From contig NBIV01000235.1 of the NCBI GenBank assembly GCA_003194525.1, forward strand, positions 1 to 64,000: a DNA stretch of 64,000 bases. Reading direction: 5' to 3'. Positions within the stretch are counted from its first letter, which is position 1; each line of letters starts with the position of its first letter. Both the position numbers and the translations under genes were made by a program. This DNA is from Gracilariopsis chorda. Its lineage: Eukaryota > Rhodophyta > Florideophyceae > Gracilariales > Gracilariaceae. Under the pieces are notes generated by a model, which saw only the letters and a list, made by a program, of their open reading frames with translations, made no database searches and was not told the origin of the DNA. Positions 43,096-52,974 of the stretch are shown here, in pieces.

Positions 43096-43829
43096 GAAGA
43101 CGCTCCGGTCGTTTCGCACAACCCATTGGTTGACCTCATGGTTAACGGTACCGGTTTGTAGGACGGTATTCAGCCCGTTACATTGTTTGGCTTTGGTTAA
43201 GCCGTCAGCGGGGTTGTCTGGATCATCAACATGACCGATATCAGAGATCTCTAACTTCTAGTATGCTTCTCGTGCGGCGTTGACGTCAATCATAAGCCGT
43301 TTCTCTGTCATAAACGAATTCTTAACAATCGTGTCAAATCGAGACTTTCTGTTCGTCAGCATACATAACCTTAACTTCCGATCCAAGATCTTTTCAAATC
43401 GTAGCGCAACATATATGCCACGTCAAACGCGTATATTTCCCCACCCAGTACGCTTCTAACAATTCTTCGAGATTTGTACGAACGATAGCACAACACATTG
43501 CCCTTGTTGTTTTTGTCACATATTGTAACGATATATCCTAGTTGTGAGGACTGTTCGGGGTTGTTGGCAAGGGCGGCGTCAGCGCAAACTCGAATGTACA
43601 ATGACGGTAGATCGAGTTTTTGTTGCAGAATACATTGCTTAGAGGTAGAGCGCAGGTGATTTACCGATGAGTTGAGCTGGTTAATATGGTCCTTGGAAAA
43701 GGCTAATTCCGTGACTTGAGCCAGTTGCGATACTCGAAATGATACATCTGGGCGTGTGTGTGTTATCCATTTTATTGACATCAGCCTACTGTTGAATGCA
43801 CTGAAGGTCGTGTCAGGCTCGAGGGGCAC
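43096..43829 (-). pseudogene. Copia I RNase H
   Basis: ITHTRPDVSFRVSQLAQVTE, then CADAALANNPEQSSQLGYIV, SRRIVRSVLGGEIYAF and, after frame breaks, KRLMIDVNAAREAY followed by TAG, DIGHVDDPDNPADGLTKAKQ and VNQWVV: the full order of a Ty1/Copia RNase H. The sequence is cut at 43095 by the Gypsy IV insertion; the last few codons lie at 37770-37756. Confidence 0.88.
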
Positions 43830-43947
43830 AAGTCGTTATATGGGCTTTCGCTGGTGGAAACAAAACCCATTCGGGACAGTTGAAACCTCGAGTCCGGCGA
43901 AGACAAAATTGTCCAAGACCTTTTTGTAACACAGAAGACAGCCTACG

Positions 43948-45009
43948 TCAGACTTCATTCACCATCACTTTGTTACACTTTTGCTTAGATTCAAACTTCT
44001 TCGCAGTTGCTTCTGTATCCTTCATGAAAGTGGGTGTACCGGCAAGTAGTGAGTCGTCGACGTAGGTTCCAGCGAGGCCAGTGAGTTTTTGTAACACTTC
44101 AAGCTCGTAGGAGACAGTTCTTTCACCCTTGTAGCACTTCAAGCTGTTCGGCGACAGTGTAGTCACGTTGCGTATACATTACGCTAGTCTAGTATTACTA
44201 TAAAAGAGGTGAGAAAGTCAAAGCTCCCTGAGAAAGAGGGAGCCCAGACAATCATTCACCATTCCTACCCTTCATTGTGATCAGTGTTACAGTTTTCCCT
44301 TGATATGCTTGAACAACAAAGACATATCGCCGATGGCTTGTTTCATCCGCAGGTCGTGTTGCATGTGCTCTGAGAACGTGTATCTCCAATAGTCGCCAGA
44401 CTCCGTGAGCCCGTAAAGGGGACACCAGAGTTCTAATAGCTTGTAGGGCGCGAGCTCGAATTCCTTTGAAGGGCGAGTATAGATGTCGCGCATCAGGTCG
44501 GAGGCGGACTGCAGGTACGCTTGAGTGATATCGGTTGACAAGAGTTGGAAGACATAGATGACGGCTAGCGCGAGAAGCATGCGGATAGAGCTCTGTTGCA
44601 GGGTAGTAGCATGGTGAACGATGCTCCCTTTCTCTTTCTCCATATGCCTTTGAGCGATAAAATGTGCCTTGTATAATAGGGTGTATGTCTCCGCGTTTTT
44701 TAAACACAGTGCAAATCGGCCTCCGATAATGCTCGCGTCGATAGGGAGCTCCTCCTTGCACACAACCTTGTAGGTGCCGCGTTTCAAAAGTCCCTCGAGT
44801 TCTTTGCGCTTTGCTGGTAAGAACACTGGGTCATCGTTGCATGGATCGCCGCATGGGATGATTTCAGTGATCAGGATGCCGTGTGCAGGCTGCCCTTGCA
44901 ATGTGGGTGGAGTGTGGACTGGGACTGAGGTGTCGCTTTGAAACGCTTGGAGCTGCCGCTGGAGTGCATTTAGAGCGTGATAGTCTGTGAAGATAGACGA
45001 GGGTACCAC
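43948..45009 (-). pseudogene. Copia I reverse transcriptase, split by a solo LTR
   Basis: Upstream part (45009-44292): LLKRGTYKVVCKEE, YKAHFIAQRHMEKEKGS, TDITQAYLQSASDLMRDIY and PLYGLTESGDYW, ending FKHIKGK. Downstream part (44084-43948): TGLAGTYVDDSLLAGTPTF with the catalytic YVDD. The two parts are in frame with each other once the solo LTR 44090-44291 and one GTTTT are removed. Upstream, a 29-bp tandem duplication at 45094-45151 breaks the frame to the integrase. Confidence 0.9.
44090..44291 (+). repeat. Solo LTR (202 bp) inside the Copia RT
   Basis: Starts TGTAACACT and ends AGTGTTACA (9-bp inverted termini), flanked by the 5-bp target-site duplication GTTTT at 44085-44089 and 44292-44296. 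A TATAAAAG box lies at 44199-44206 and a 7-bp hairpin GCTCCCT/AGGGAGC at about 44222-44242. No internal element is present, so this is the product of LTR-LTR recombination. Its parent family is not elsewhere in the window. Confidence 0.9.
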
Positions 45010-45019
45010 TTGTGAGATG

Positions 45020-45739
45020 TTAAAGTGCGCGAGCTTCCCATTCGATTGACGTAGACCTCTTTGTCTGTGACACGGACGACTGGGACGGGGCCGATGGAAT
45101 GCTTCTTTCCCTCACGGTAGACATGGAATGCTTCTTTCCGTCACGGTAGACATGGAATGCATCTCCAGGTACGAGGATGTAGTGCGATGCCGGCGGGATT
45201 CGGGCTCTCAGGGCTCTGGAGATTCGGAGACGTGCAACGATTGAAGCGTATTCTGTTCGTGCGGTTTCCAGCGCTCTCATTCGTTCTTTTTGGTCAGGTA
45301 GCTCACTTGTCACCGCAGGGAAGCGGGGAAAAGCGAGAAGGGATGGAACGTATCCTTCCGGTCCAACTGTGTCGTTCATTGTCTTGGTGGCAAAACGGAG
45401 GACGATAGGGGGTTCAACTGTTGGGGATGTATGGCGGATTTTGGTGTACAGTCGCCGCAAAGGAGCGTGATAGCGTTCTTCAAGTCCGAGAGAGATATGT
45501 GATTCGACGCCACTGATCTTCAGTTCGATAACCTGTTCGGAGGTTATTGACTGCCAGCGTTGTGCGGTAAAGACACTACCAGAGTCTGTTCTGAAGCAGT
45601 TGGGATGGCTGATGTAGACCGAGGACCATGCTAAATTGTAGGCTGTCCACATATCAGAGACAGAGTGTCCAGTGAGAAACACGGCGTTAGAGAAGCCGGT
45701 GTCGATATCTACGATGTGGAGAACGGCCTTTCCATCCAA
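45020..45739 (-). pseudogene. Copia I integrase core
   Basis: AVLHIVDIDTGFSNAVFLTG (first Asp), CFRTDSGSVFTAQRWQ (second Asp) and a Glu in LGLEERYHAPLRRLYTKI, then MNDTVGPEGYVPSLLAFPRF and the C-terminal ARTEYASIVARLRISRAL segment. The frame is continuous with the protease/zinc-region ORF upstream except for one TGA at 45821-45823. At its 3' end the 29-bp duplication moves the reading out of frame. Confidence 0.88.
45094..45151. repeat. 29-bp tandem duplication
   Basis: Two adjacent 29-bp units (45094-45122 and 45123-45151) differing at one base, each starting ATGGAATGCTTCTTTCC. Because 29 is not a multiple of three it breaks the Copia pol frame. Confidence 0.9.
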
Positions 45740-45820
45740 CCAGAAGAGGTCAAGTGCCAGCTCCTGATTGAAAACAATATCTTCCTCAGGAATTGCAACG
45801 CGGAATCGCAGCGGCTTCGA

Positions 45821-46630
45821 TCAGAAGCGCGTACAGGTTTCACATGCCCTTGCTATATTGTGCAGGAGCTCAAGTTTGTGGGGTGAAACGCGTTCTGGGG
45901 AGGAGCGGCGTATTAGACTGTACAACTTCTTGGCCGAAGGGTGGAAGAATGGGTAGTGAAGCTTCCGAAGTTCTTTGATCGTGTATGGCGACTTGGCATA
46001 TGTGTACGCAATGTGGGACCCGGAATTGGGGAGATGGAAAGGCTCCCAGGTCCAGAAGAGATGCCCGTTGGCAAAGGATAGAGGTTGGGTCCAGCCTTCC
46101 AGTTTGGAACGGATAGTTTGGGCGTGCATATCAAGGACGTGACGTTGTGTGATGCCGAGGTCAAGTCCGAGGAGAAGTAGTATATCAGAGGTGACCACGT
46201 GTGCACGGAATGATACCGATGTGCCAGTGGTTGTGGAGAGTGTTATAACAAGGGAGCCAGGACTGGGGCGTGAGCCGTCGCCGAAGCGGAAGTAAAGGCT
46301 TTCAGTGCGTAGAGGTGAGAGAGAGGGGCAATGTTGGCGGAGGGCATTGAGTTGAGCTTCACCGATGACAGTGCGGGAGGCTCCAGAGTCAACACAAGCA
46401 CCGAGGAATCGGGTACGGATTTTGTGGTATTGTCCTTCATGGTTGGATAGGAAAACCTCTGGTGAATGGACGGTTTCAATGGGATGGGAGGTGGTGTTAA
46501 GGGGTTCGGGGGGACGGCCGCGGTGATGGCGGGGGGGGATGAGACGAGCGATGCGTGGTAGCAGACGGTCTGTGCCTCGGGTGAGGGCGGGTCGCAGTCG
46601 ACGGCGTAGGTTATGTAGCGTAAAACGCAA
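45821..46630 (-). pseudogene. Copia I protease and integrase zinc region
   Basis: 269 codons. The aspartic protease motif GACVDSGASRTVIG lies near residues 77-90, followed by LLLGLDLGITQ. The GAG-pre-integrase/zinc region near residues 220-268 has LRKLHYPFFHPSAKKLYSLI and ARACETCTRF, giving the H...H...CX2C set. It ends at a TGA, after which the same frame continues into the integrase core. Confidence 0.85.
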
Positions 46631-46719
46631 GGGCTTCAGATTTCTAGAGGGGTGAATGGGTGAGGTTATAGGGTCAGGAGGTTTAGGTTTGGGAGGCAGA
46701 TGACCAGATTGGCTCCCAC

Positions 46720-48429
46720 TTAAAAATCCTTATCCGGTAATGCGGAGTGGCAAGACTGCTCGTGGTAGTTGGCAGAAGCAGTAGCCACTGAGAGTAAATT
46801 ACATTCAGCATATGGTTGTGGAGTTGCAGGAGTTTCGGCTGGCTGATCTGCGGGGGTGTCAAGGCAGGGTGCGGGATCAGCTTCGGGTGCAGGCGAGGAA
46901 AAATTGTCTTGGTGATCGTTATCGTTCACTGTATCGAGTGGTTCAAGGTCCTCTACGAATTCGTAAATGGTGTTGTTGCTGCGTCTGTCTTTGTGGTCAT
47001 ATTGGCGCTTGACACGGAACATGCGTGACGAAGGGCGATATCTGTGTCGCTCATGTTGGTTGTGTTTGCTCCCATCGAAGCGGTTGGTCTGGTTACCCTA
47101 AGTATTTTTGTTGTGGCGTGTATGGCTTTGGTGATGCGACCAGGGGTGCGTAGAACGTCCGTATCGAGGATTGGTGTAGAATGCTTCAGCTGTCGGTATC
47201 GGTGAAGTGACCCGTTGTCGTGCCACATGCTTTTGAAGAACGGATGCTAGTGCAGTGACCAAGTCTGTATACGTGGGTAGTTCTGACGAGGTGCGATTGA
47301 GAGTGATGAGTGCCCATTGTTGCTTGGCTACAGCTCGGTGCAAAATACGTCGCTTGTTATATTCTGCCTGGAATGGGTGCGGTGTGCACAGGAAAAGTTC
47401 GTCGATTTTGGCTGTCAATTTTGCGAACGTATCGTTGAGGGAGCACGCTGAGGATACGAATTCCTCGAACGTTAGGCTGTATAGTTTTGCAACGATCCCT
47501 TCCTGGACGGGCTCTCTGTGAAAGTGCCGTTCCAAAAGGTGCATGGCCTGTACGAATGTACTTTGCCTTGAACGAATGTTTGGAAGTATGTGCGGGCTGC
47601 TCCTGAGAACAGGTTGTTCAGAAACTCAAGTCCTTCTTAGGGAGTTTCTCGGTAGTTTCGCATTATGTCTTCAAATAGGATGCGCTTCTCGGGCCATGAT
47701 TCGTCGATGGTACCACTGAAGCGTTGTGTGGTGTCCTTGAAGACAGTACTGAATGCGTTGGCAAGTTTTATATGACGTTCGTATCTGTTACGTTCATCTT
47801 GGTGGGTTTGATTTCTTGTGCGGTGTGGAGCAGGATGGTACGAAGAAGGATGCGGTGGTGGGTTGTCAGAGTCTGTCTGTTTGTGGAATGTGGGTTGCCT
47901 GTTGTTGAACAGCATAAGTGGGGTGCATGTTGTACCGATAATCCGAGGTATTCTTGTCCAGGCGGCTCTGGTGTGGCAAGGTAGACAGGGGTATTGGAGG
48001 GGGGGGTGCTAAAGTGTTTCGTTGTTCCGTTGTCGTCTCGTCAAATGATAGCCTTTGGAGCGTTTGCTCAAGGTTGGAGACTAACCCGGGTGCAACTTGT
48101 GCGGTAGGGTACGCTGGTGCGTTGGACGGAGACTGAGATTTGGTTCTTTGTTGTAGAACAAACGGTTGCGATGAAGAAGGTGCAGAGTTTGGGGGAAGTT
48201 GACCGTACGGAGAGCCAGATAATGTTATAGGTCGAGAGGGATCGGGGGTAATGCGATTTTTAATGATGAACTGCGCAACTGAGCGTTCATGTTCATATTC
48301 TGGTTCGCTCCAGATTATATTTGCAAGACGTAGGGCTCGTGACTTCTTTTGTCCGTTGGCAAAAGGAGGTACGGGTATATCAAGCTTGACAAATATATCA
48401 GTCAGAGAGCTGAATATGTTGTTTCCCAT
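46720..48429 (-). pseudogene. Copia I gag
   Basis: Open pieces 48429-47866, 47915-47637, 47544-47098 and 47022-46720 follow each other. They cover a Pro/Gln-rich N-terminal part (SLTDIFVKLDIPVPPFANG), a helical capsid-like part (KLANAFSTVFKDTTQRF; LLERHFHREPVQEGIVAKLY; IDELFLCTPHPFQAEYNKR) and an acidic linker. At least three frame breaks. No zinc knuckle recognised. Confidence 0.65.
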
Positions 48430-48464
48430 CTTCTAGATGCTTCTACAACACCGCCACTCAACTC

Positions 48465-48640
48465 TATAACTGTTTTAGACCTAGCCTGTTCATCAAGTAC
48501 AAATGTTTGGGTTTTTGCAAAGTCTTCGTCAGAAAATCGGTCAACATCTCACCTGCTGGACAGTATATGACTTGCAATTTATATCTTTCCACGCAGTTTT
48601 GAACGTAGAAGTGTGGTATAGCGATTTGTTTTGACTTTCA
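48465..48640 (-). pseudogene. Fragment of a second Copia: RNase H C-terminus
   Basis: Minus-strand reading SKQIAIPHFYVQNCVERYKL, then LQVIYCPAGEMLTDFLTKTL and a stop at about 48465 is the last part of a Ty1/Copia RNase H of a different family from Copia I. It ends about 35-40 bp before the Copia I gag ATG, with no LTR between. Upstream (48641-49290) no further pol is readable. Confidence 0.7.
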
Positions 48641-49290
48641 ACGTGCACCGTTTTTCTTTGATATTGAAATAGTTCACTGATTATCCACACTCAGAGTAAT
48701 TATATTCTCTTCGCTCGGTCGGATTAGAATACTTTGACCTTAACATATGGTCAAAACACAAGTGCGTGAAAAGACGCTTTCTAAACTTGACATGAATCGC
48801 GATGGCGTTGAGAGTGGGGGTCAACAGGGCAATCGGGTGTATGTTACTTGCGCGTGCTGTTGCGTAGCGCTGTGTATACTCATTGAGAACCTTTGCAGCT
48901 TTGAATCAGGACATGGGTATAGCACTGGTCCCAAAAAGTTTAAAGATCGAGTCGATCTTCTACAGGGTAACTGTATAGCCTAACAAGTGCATGGCTGTGC
49001 GCTTCACGGCAGGGAGGCGCACGGTTGAGTGAGAGATGGAGGCTTCTTTGTTCTTGCCGCCCTCTTCAATGGCGCGGCAAGAAACGTATATCGCACTAAA
49101 TGTCGTGGACAAAACGCATGATGCACAATAGTTTACTATGCTTGAGCTTAAGCATGAAGTCATATTCTTGGACGGTATCATCAGCAAGACAGTCCATCAC
49201 AAGCTAGAGGCACACAGCGCGCGGGCTGTAGCAGCAAATCAACTGCAGCTCTTCTTCTGAAAGAGCACGGCGCACATCCTTCAAAGCATA
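48641..49290. other. Interval between Copia fragment and peptide gene
   Basis: No gene recognised. A minus-strand stretch near 49200-49090 (LADDTVQEYDFMLKLKHSK) is protein-like for about 35 codons and may be another transposon scrap. Confidence 0.3.
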
Positions 49291-49557
49291 TTAGATGATA
49301 TTCCTGCACGCCCTCCGGCACCTACGTCTCCCACTGCTAGACGTAAGAAACCTGTTACAAATTCTTCTACACCCTCTTATGCATCGCGATAGGCATCCTC
49401 TCTGACGCATCGAGATAGGCAAAACAAAGCCATCATGTTCATTATCCAGTTCGGTAGCTTCGCTGACTTCGATAGATTTGGTAGCGTCGGCCCAGGCGCA
49501 CGAAAGAACGACAGAGAGCAACAACACAATGAAAAAGAGCTTGGAGCCGGTAATCAT
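49291..49557 (-). CDS. Small secreted cationic cysteine-rich peptide (antimicrobial-like precursor)
   Basis: 88 residues from the ATG at 49557. Residues 1-24 form a clear signal peptide: hydrophobic core FFIVLLLSVVLS and a likely cut after CAWA. Residues about 25-48 are acidic (EVSEATELDNEHDG), like the neutralising pro-piece of defence peptides. An RQR then precedes a strongly basic C-terminal segment of about 34 residues with six Cys spaced CX3CX3CX3CX11CX3C (GCLSRCIRGCRRICNRF and GRRRCRRACRN). An upstream in-frame Met (49653) lies before the signal peptide and next to the TATA box, so it is rejected. Signal, acidic pro-region and cationic Cys-rich end are typical of antimicrobial peptide precursors; I do not recognise the family, and the activity is inferred. 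Confidence 0.75.
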   Translation of the reverse strand: MITGSKLFFIVLLLSVVLSCAWADATKSIEVSEATELDNEHDGFVLPISMRQRGCLSRCIRGCRRICNRFLTSSSGRRRCRRACRNII

Positions 49558-49661
49558 TGTGCTTTTGAATATGAAGCAAAGCTTGCGTGTTGGGTTGAGT
49601 AGTGTTGAACTTTGGAGAGGGGTAATAGTTGTGCCAAATTCCTGTGCAGCCACCCGGCCAG

Positions 49662-49669
49662 CTTTTATA
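49662..49669 (-). promoter_or_regulatory. TATA box of the secreted peptide gene
   Basis: TATAAAAG on the minus strand, about 105 bp upstream of the chosen ATG, giving a plausible 75-bp 5' UTR. It supports the smaller ORF as a real transcription unit. Confidence 0.55.
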
Positions 49670-52600
49670 ACAAATGAGGAGCTGAGACTCGGCGTTTGGG
49701 TGGCCGTAGATTTCGGTTGTTGTAATGCAGTGCATCTTCAAACGAATGTGTTCTGGCTCTTCTTGCTCACAATGTTTGCCACATGTTACCCACAAATCAT
49801 GTTAAAGCAACAGCTTTGGAAGAACACAACAAGCCAAATGCGAGACATGATGTAGGGGAAATGACTTTACACGGAAAAAGCACGGCTTAAAAGCGTTGGA
49901 ACAAGCCCCCACGTTCGAGAATTTGTAAATGCTGATAATAATGGGCGCAATTGTAAGAAAAGGGCAACAAGAGGTACATGTTCGTTCATCCTGAACCCAT
50001 AACAATCGACTGATTGCATTGGGGCCCGCATTAAAGACACTGCACCATGCCCGTGGTACCGTTGATACCAAGGTCAACTCTCAGTAGCAACTGCAACCAG
50101 CTAGATATTTCTGATTCTACTAATATGAACCTTATCAATCCCATATGTCTGCTTCAAAATGTCAATTGCTTCCTCCCCGTAACCCCAACAGACAGAAACG
50201 GTTGGTCAGAATCGCATGTACGTGCGAGATGGTGGCAACCTTCAACATGGGTTTAAGCGCCATGCATTTTTTACTCACAAGTTTCCGCCAAGCCCGACAA
50301 CTCTTCATCCTTCGTAGCTTTCTGTCCTTGTTGTGCCATGTAGCCTCAAAACTGACGCTTTTGTTGAGCATCAAACTGCCTCCGTTTCAAGGCATCCAAA
50401 GTTTAGGAGCTTTGTTACCGATTTGAAATACCGAGAACCACCACTTTGCCCCAACCCAGAAAGGGTTTTGCTCTCTTTCTGACCCGGAAGTATTTGGTAC
50501 CTGAAGGACTGTAGCATCAAAAATAACTCAAATTGCATTACCCAGTGTTCTATATCAAGAGAGTAGCGGGCGACATCACTTCTGCTCATGGCCTCTAGAC
50601 GTCCCGTTTTGGTTTCATGGTTTCTTTCCATGGGTGTCACCAAAACACTTCGCCTGGTTGATGCACATTAAACGCCACCTTTTGATTCTGAAAAAAGGCG
50701 TCTTGAAGAGTCGTCATTGGTATTTCCTGGCACTTCACACTCTTTTAGTTGCCGTTGCCGCTATCACATCATCTACAATGTTCTGTTCTATGTTCTTGAG
50801 CCCTGACTGCGGTCAACTGCTGCCTTTGCAATCTTAGACAGCAATCAGAATTCATTCGAGTACCATTTCAAGATGTCCCCAAAGGTAACTGCTTTAGAAT
50901 GGAACCGTTGACAAGAATGTCATGAAGCGGGCTTCGAGGGCTTCGTCATCATCTTAGTTCACGCTTCTTGCGTTCTGATTGTTAATGGGTACACTACCAA
51001 TATATGATATGTTTCTTTTGAATAACGAGATCAGATACAAGGGGACTGCACCAAGCTCTGAGTCTTCTAACGCTACCTCCCAATTAAAAGGCCCTGCTGA
51101 ATGTCAGTTTTTTGGCCGTATTAGTGAGTAAGAGTTACCATGAATTGCCAATCTGGAGCATCTCCTGTCCATGGAGACATCAGCAGCCGAAGTCAAACCT
51201 TGATTATTGTTTTCGGTAATACTCAGTGTTTCCATTCAGAACAGAGCAGACAAAGATCTACATGTGCTGTTTCAAGCTGCATTATGTAATTGAGGGTTGA
51301 ACTCAGAGGGTGATACGGGGAGATCAAATTTCAACAATGCATCTTCATGAAGGGAGTCAAGCTTGAAACAAATCGTTCAAGGTGGTTGCTGGTGCCTGTA
51401 TCCAACGAGCATGCGAAGCATCAACACTGAGTTTTAGTCAGGGCTAGTTAGACTTGGATTGATAACAAGACAATCGGCAGCACTTTCTGGTGAACCAGCA
51501 ATATCTATCGCTTGGAGAACAAGTCAATTTCGAGAGACTCAGTAGCGTTTTGAGAATGAGGAGCAGAGCCAAGAGGATTGTCAATATACAGAGATACTGG
51601 GTTCTAAGTGTTGGAGATGGATTACAAGAAAATCTGCTTTTGAGTAAAAAAGCTTTCCAAAGAAGCCTCAATTGAAGTCAAAAAGACAACAAACTTGGTC
51701 GGAGGTCTCCTCCGAAAAGTGGAAATGACGAGCACGTGGGTTGGTTCGTCTGCCGACACAGCCGACTGCGAGGTGAGCGCAGTGTCCCCTTTGTGTCACA
51801 TGCTGAAAGTTGATGGAATAAAACGCTCTGGGAACGTACACGTACTGACATTCATCTGCCTTCCTCAAGTATCACAGCACTTTCTTTACCCTAATACCCA
51901 TTCAATCGAGAACTAATCTTTTCTTTATTAAGGACAAACATTTTGAAGAGGAGCTGTTGTTGATGACAATGTTCTCCTGATTTCAAAGATATGAAGCAAC
52001 CAAAGCTCAAGCGAATGATGTAAATCTTGTGAGGAGTTTGTGCGAGCAAATAGAACTTATTGCTGCATTCAGATGAAACAGACAGAACACACAATGTTGG
52101 AGGAGGTATGAATCACAAATTATGATGCACAAATGTCTGCTCGACGCCACTTGTAGTGCAGTCCTATTTTTATCGCAGGGGTGAACGGTTCTGAAAGATG
52201 TTATTTATGAACGTTTTGGACGCTTCTTCCAGCCAAGACACCGATTACGTTGTTCAGGTAACTATATCCCAAGAAAAAGCACAGTATTTGGTTCCCCCTC
52301 TACCAGAAGAACATGTGCAGAGCTCTTATCAGAGCATTTATCGACTTTCAGTACTAGCAATAGCATTTGGAAGCGGAAGAAGTGGTATAGTTCCGGAAAA
52401 TGTAGAAATCCCAAAGCCATTATAGGGCTTCTGTTCGTTTCTTCTTTTTGCTTAGAGTTTACGGGATATTTTCATAGAGATTATTGTTCGCCTTCAGGCT
52501 GTTTTCAAGCGACAGATCTTTTAATTTTGGAAAAGGGAGCCCCGAGAATTTAACTCGATTTGCAACATAACTCCTACTTGGTGTTGGTCAGAACTGTAGA

Positions 52601-52974
52601 TAGAGCACTTTCTGTCGATGCAATGTAGCGGCGTCAGGACTATAGAAAAGAGCAGGCAAAAGGACCTTGGTAGTTCTCCCAAGGATGCCCCCGACTCCCC
52701 AGAGATGGAACTGTAGTCGGGTTTTTATTTTGCCTTCTTCTGGCGGGTTCCCCAAAGAGGCTGTTTCCTCTTTGGGTTGCGCTGACCAACTACATTTGGA
52801 TTCTAGCGCAATGAGCAGACTGCAACCTACGCAAAAGAGGTGTGGGTAGACTAATATGATGGGTACCTACCCAACAACAATGATCAGTTCTTTTGCTACC
52901 ACCTATAGGGTTCTCACCCACGCGCCAGCACATAACTCCGTTAACAGTCCCCAATATCCAATCTACATGAGTGG
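49670..52974. other. Long interval with decayed coding scraps
   Basis: No intact gene. On the minus strand between about 50800 and 49860 one frame reads protein-like pieces broken by stops (VIFDATVLQVPNTSGSERAK, DEELSGLAETCE, SEISSWLQLLLRVDLGINGT), suggesting an old coding region that I cannot name. ORFs at 51444-51671 (-) and 52198-52425 (+) have no domain. A cluster of hairpins at 52665-52776 is listed separately. Confidence 0.3.
52665..52776. repeat. Cluster of three hairpins
   Basis: H1 is CCTTGG/CCAAGG at 52665-52684. H2 is CCCGACT/AGTCGGG at 52690-52721, followed by TTTTTATTTT. H3 is CCCAAAGAGG/CCTCTTTGGG at 52751-52776. All stems are perfect. H2 plus its T-run looks like a polymerase III-style or intrinsic-type end, but no RNA gene is recognised. 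Confidence 0.6.

Larger units (their letters stand above)
37756..48429 (-). mobile_element. Ty1/Copia element I on the minus strand, interrupted by two insertions
   Basis: Gag begins at 48429 and runs leftward through protease, integrase, RT and RNase H. The RNase H tail ends near 43096 (NHEVNQWVVRNDRSVFT) and, after the Gypsy IV insertion and its TSD, reaches a TGA at 37756-37758. The RT is also split by a solo LTR at 44090-44291. LTRs of the Copia itself could not be identified, so outer limits are only those of the coding region. Confidence 0.85.

Noticed and set aside
49291-49653. Longer form of the secreted peptide starting at 49653
   Set aside because: The upstream Met would place the signal peptide inside the protein and lies within about 10 bp of the TATA box, so it cannot be transcribed from it.
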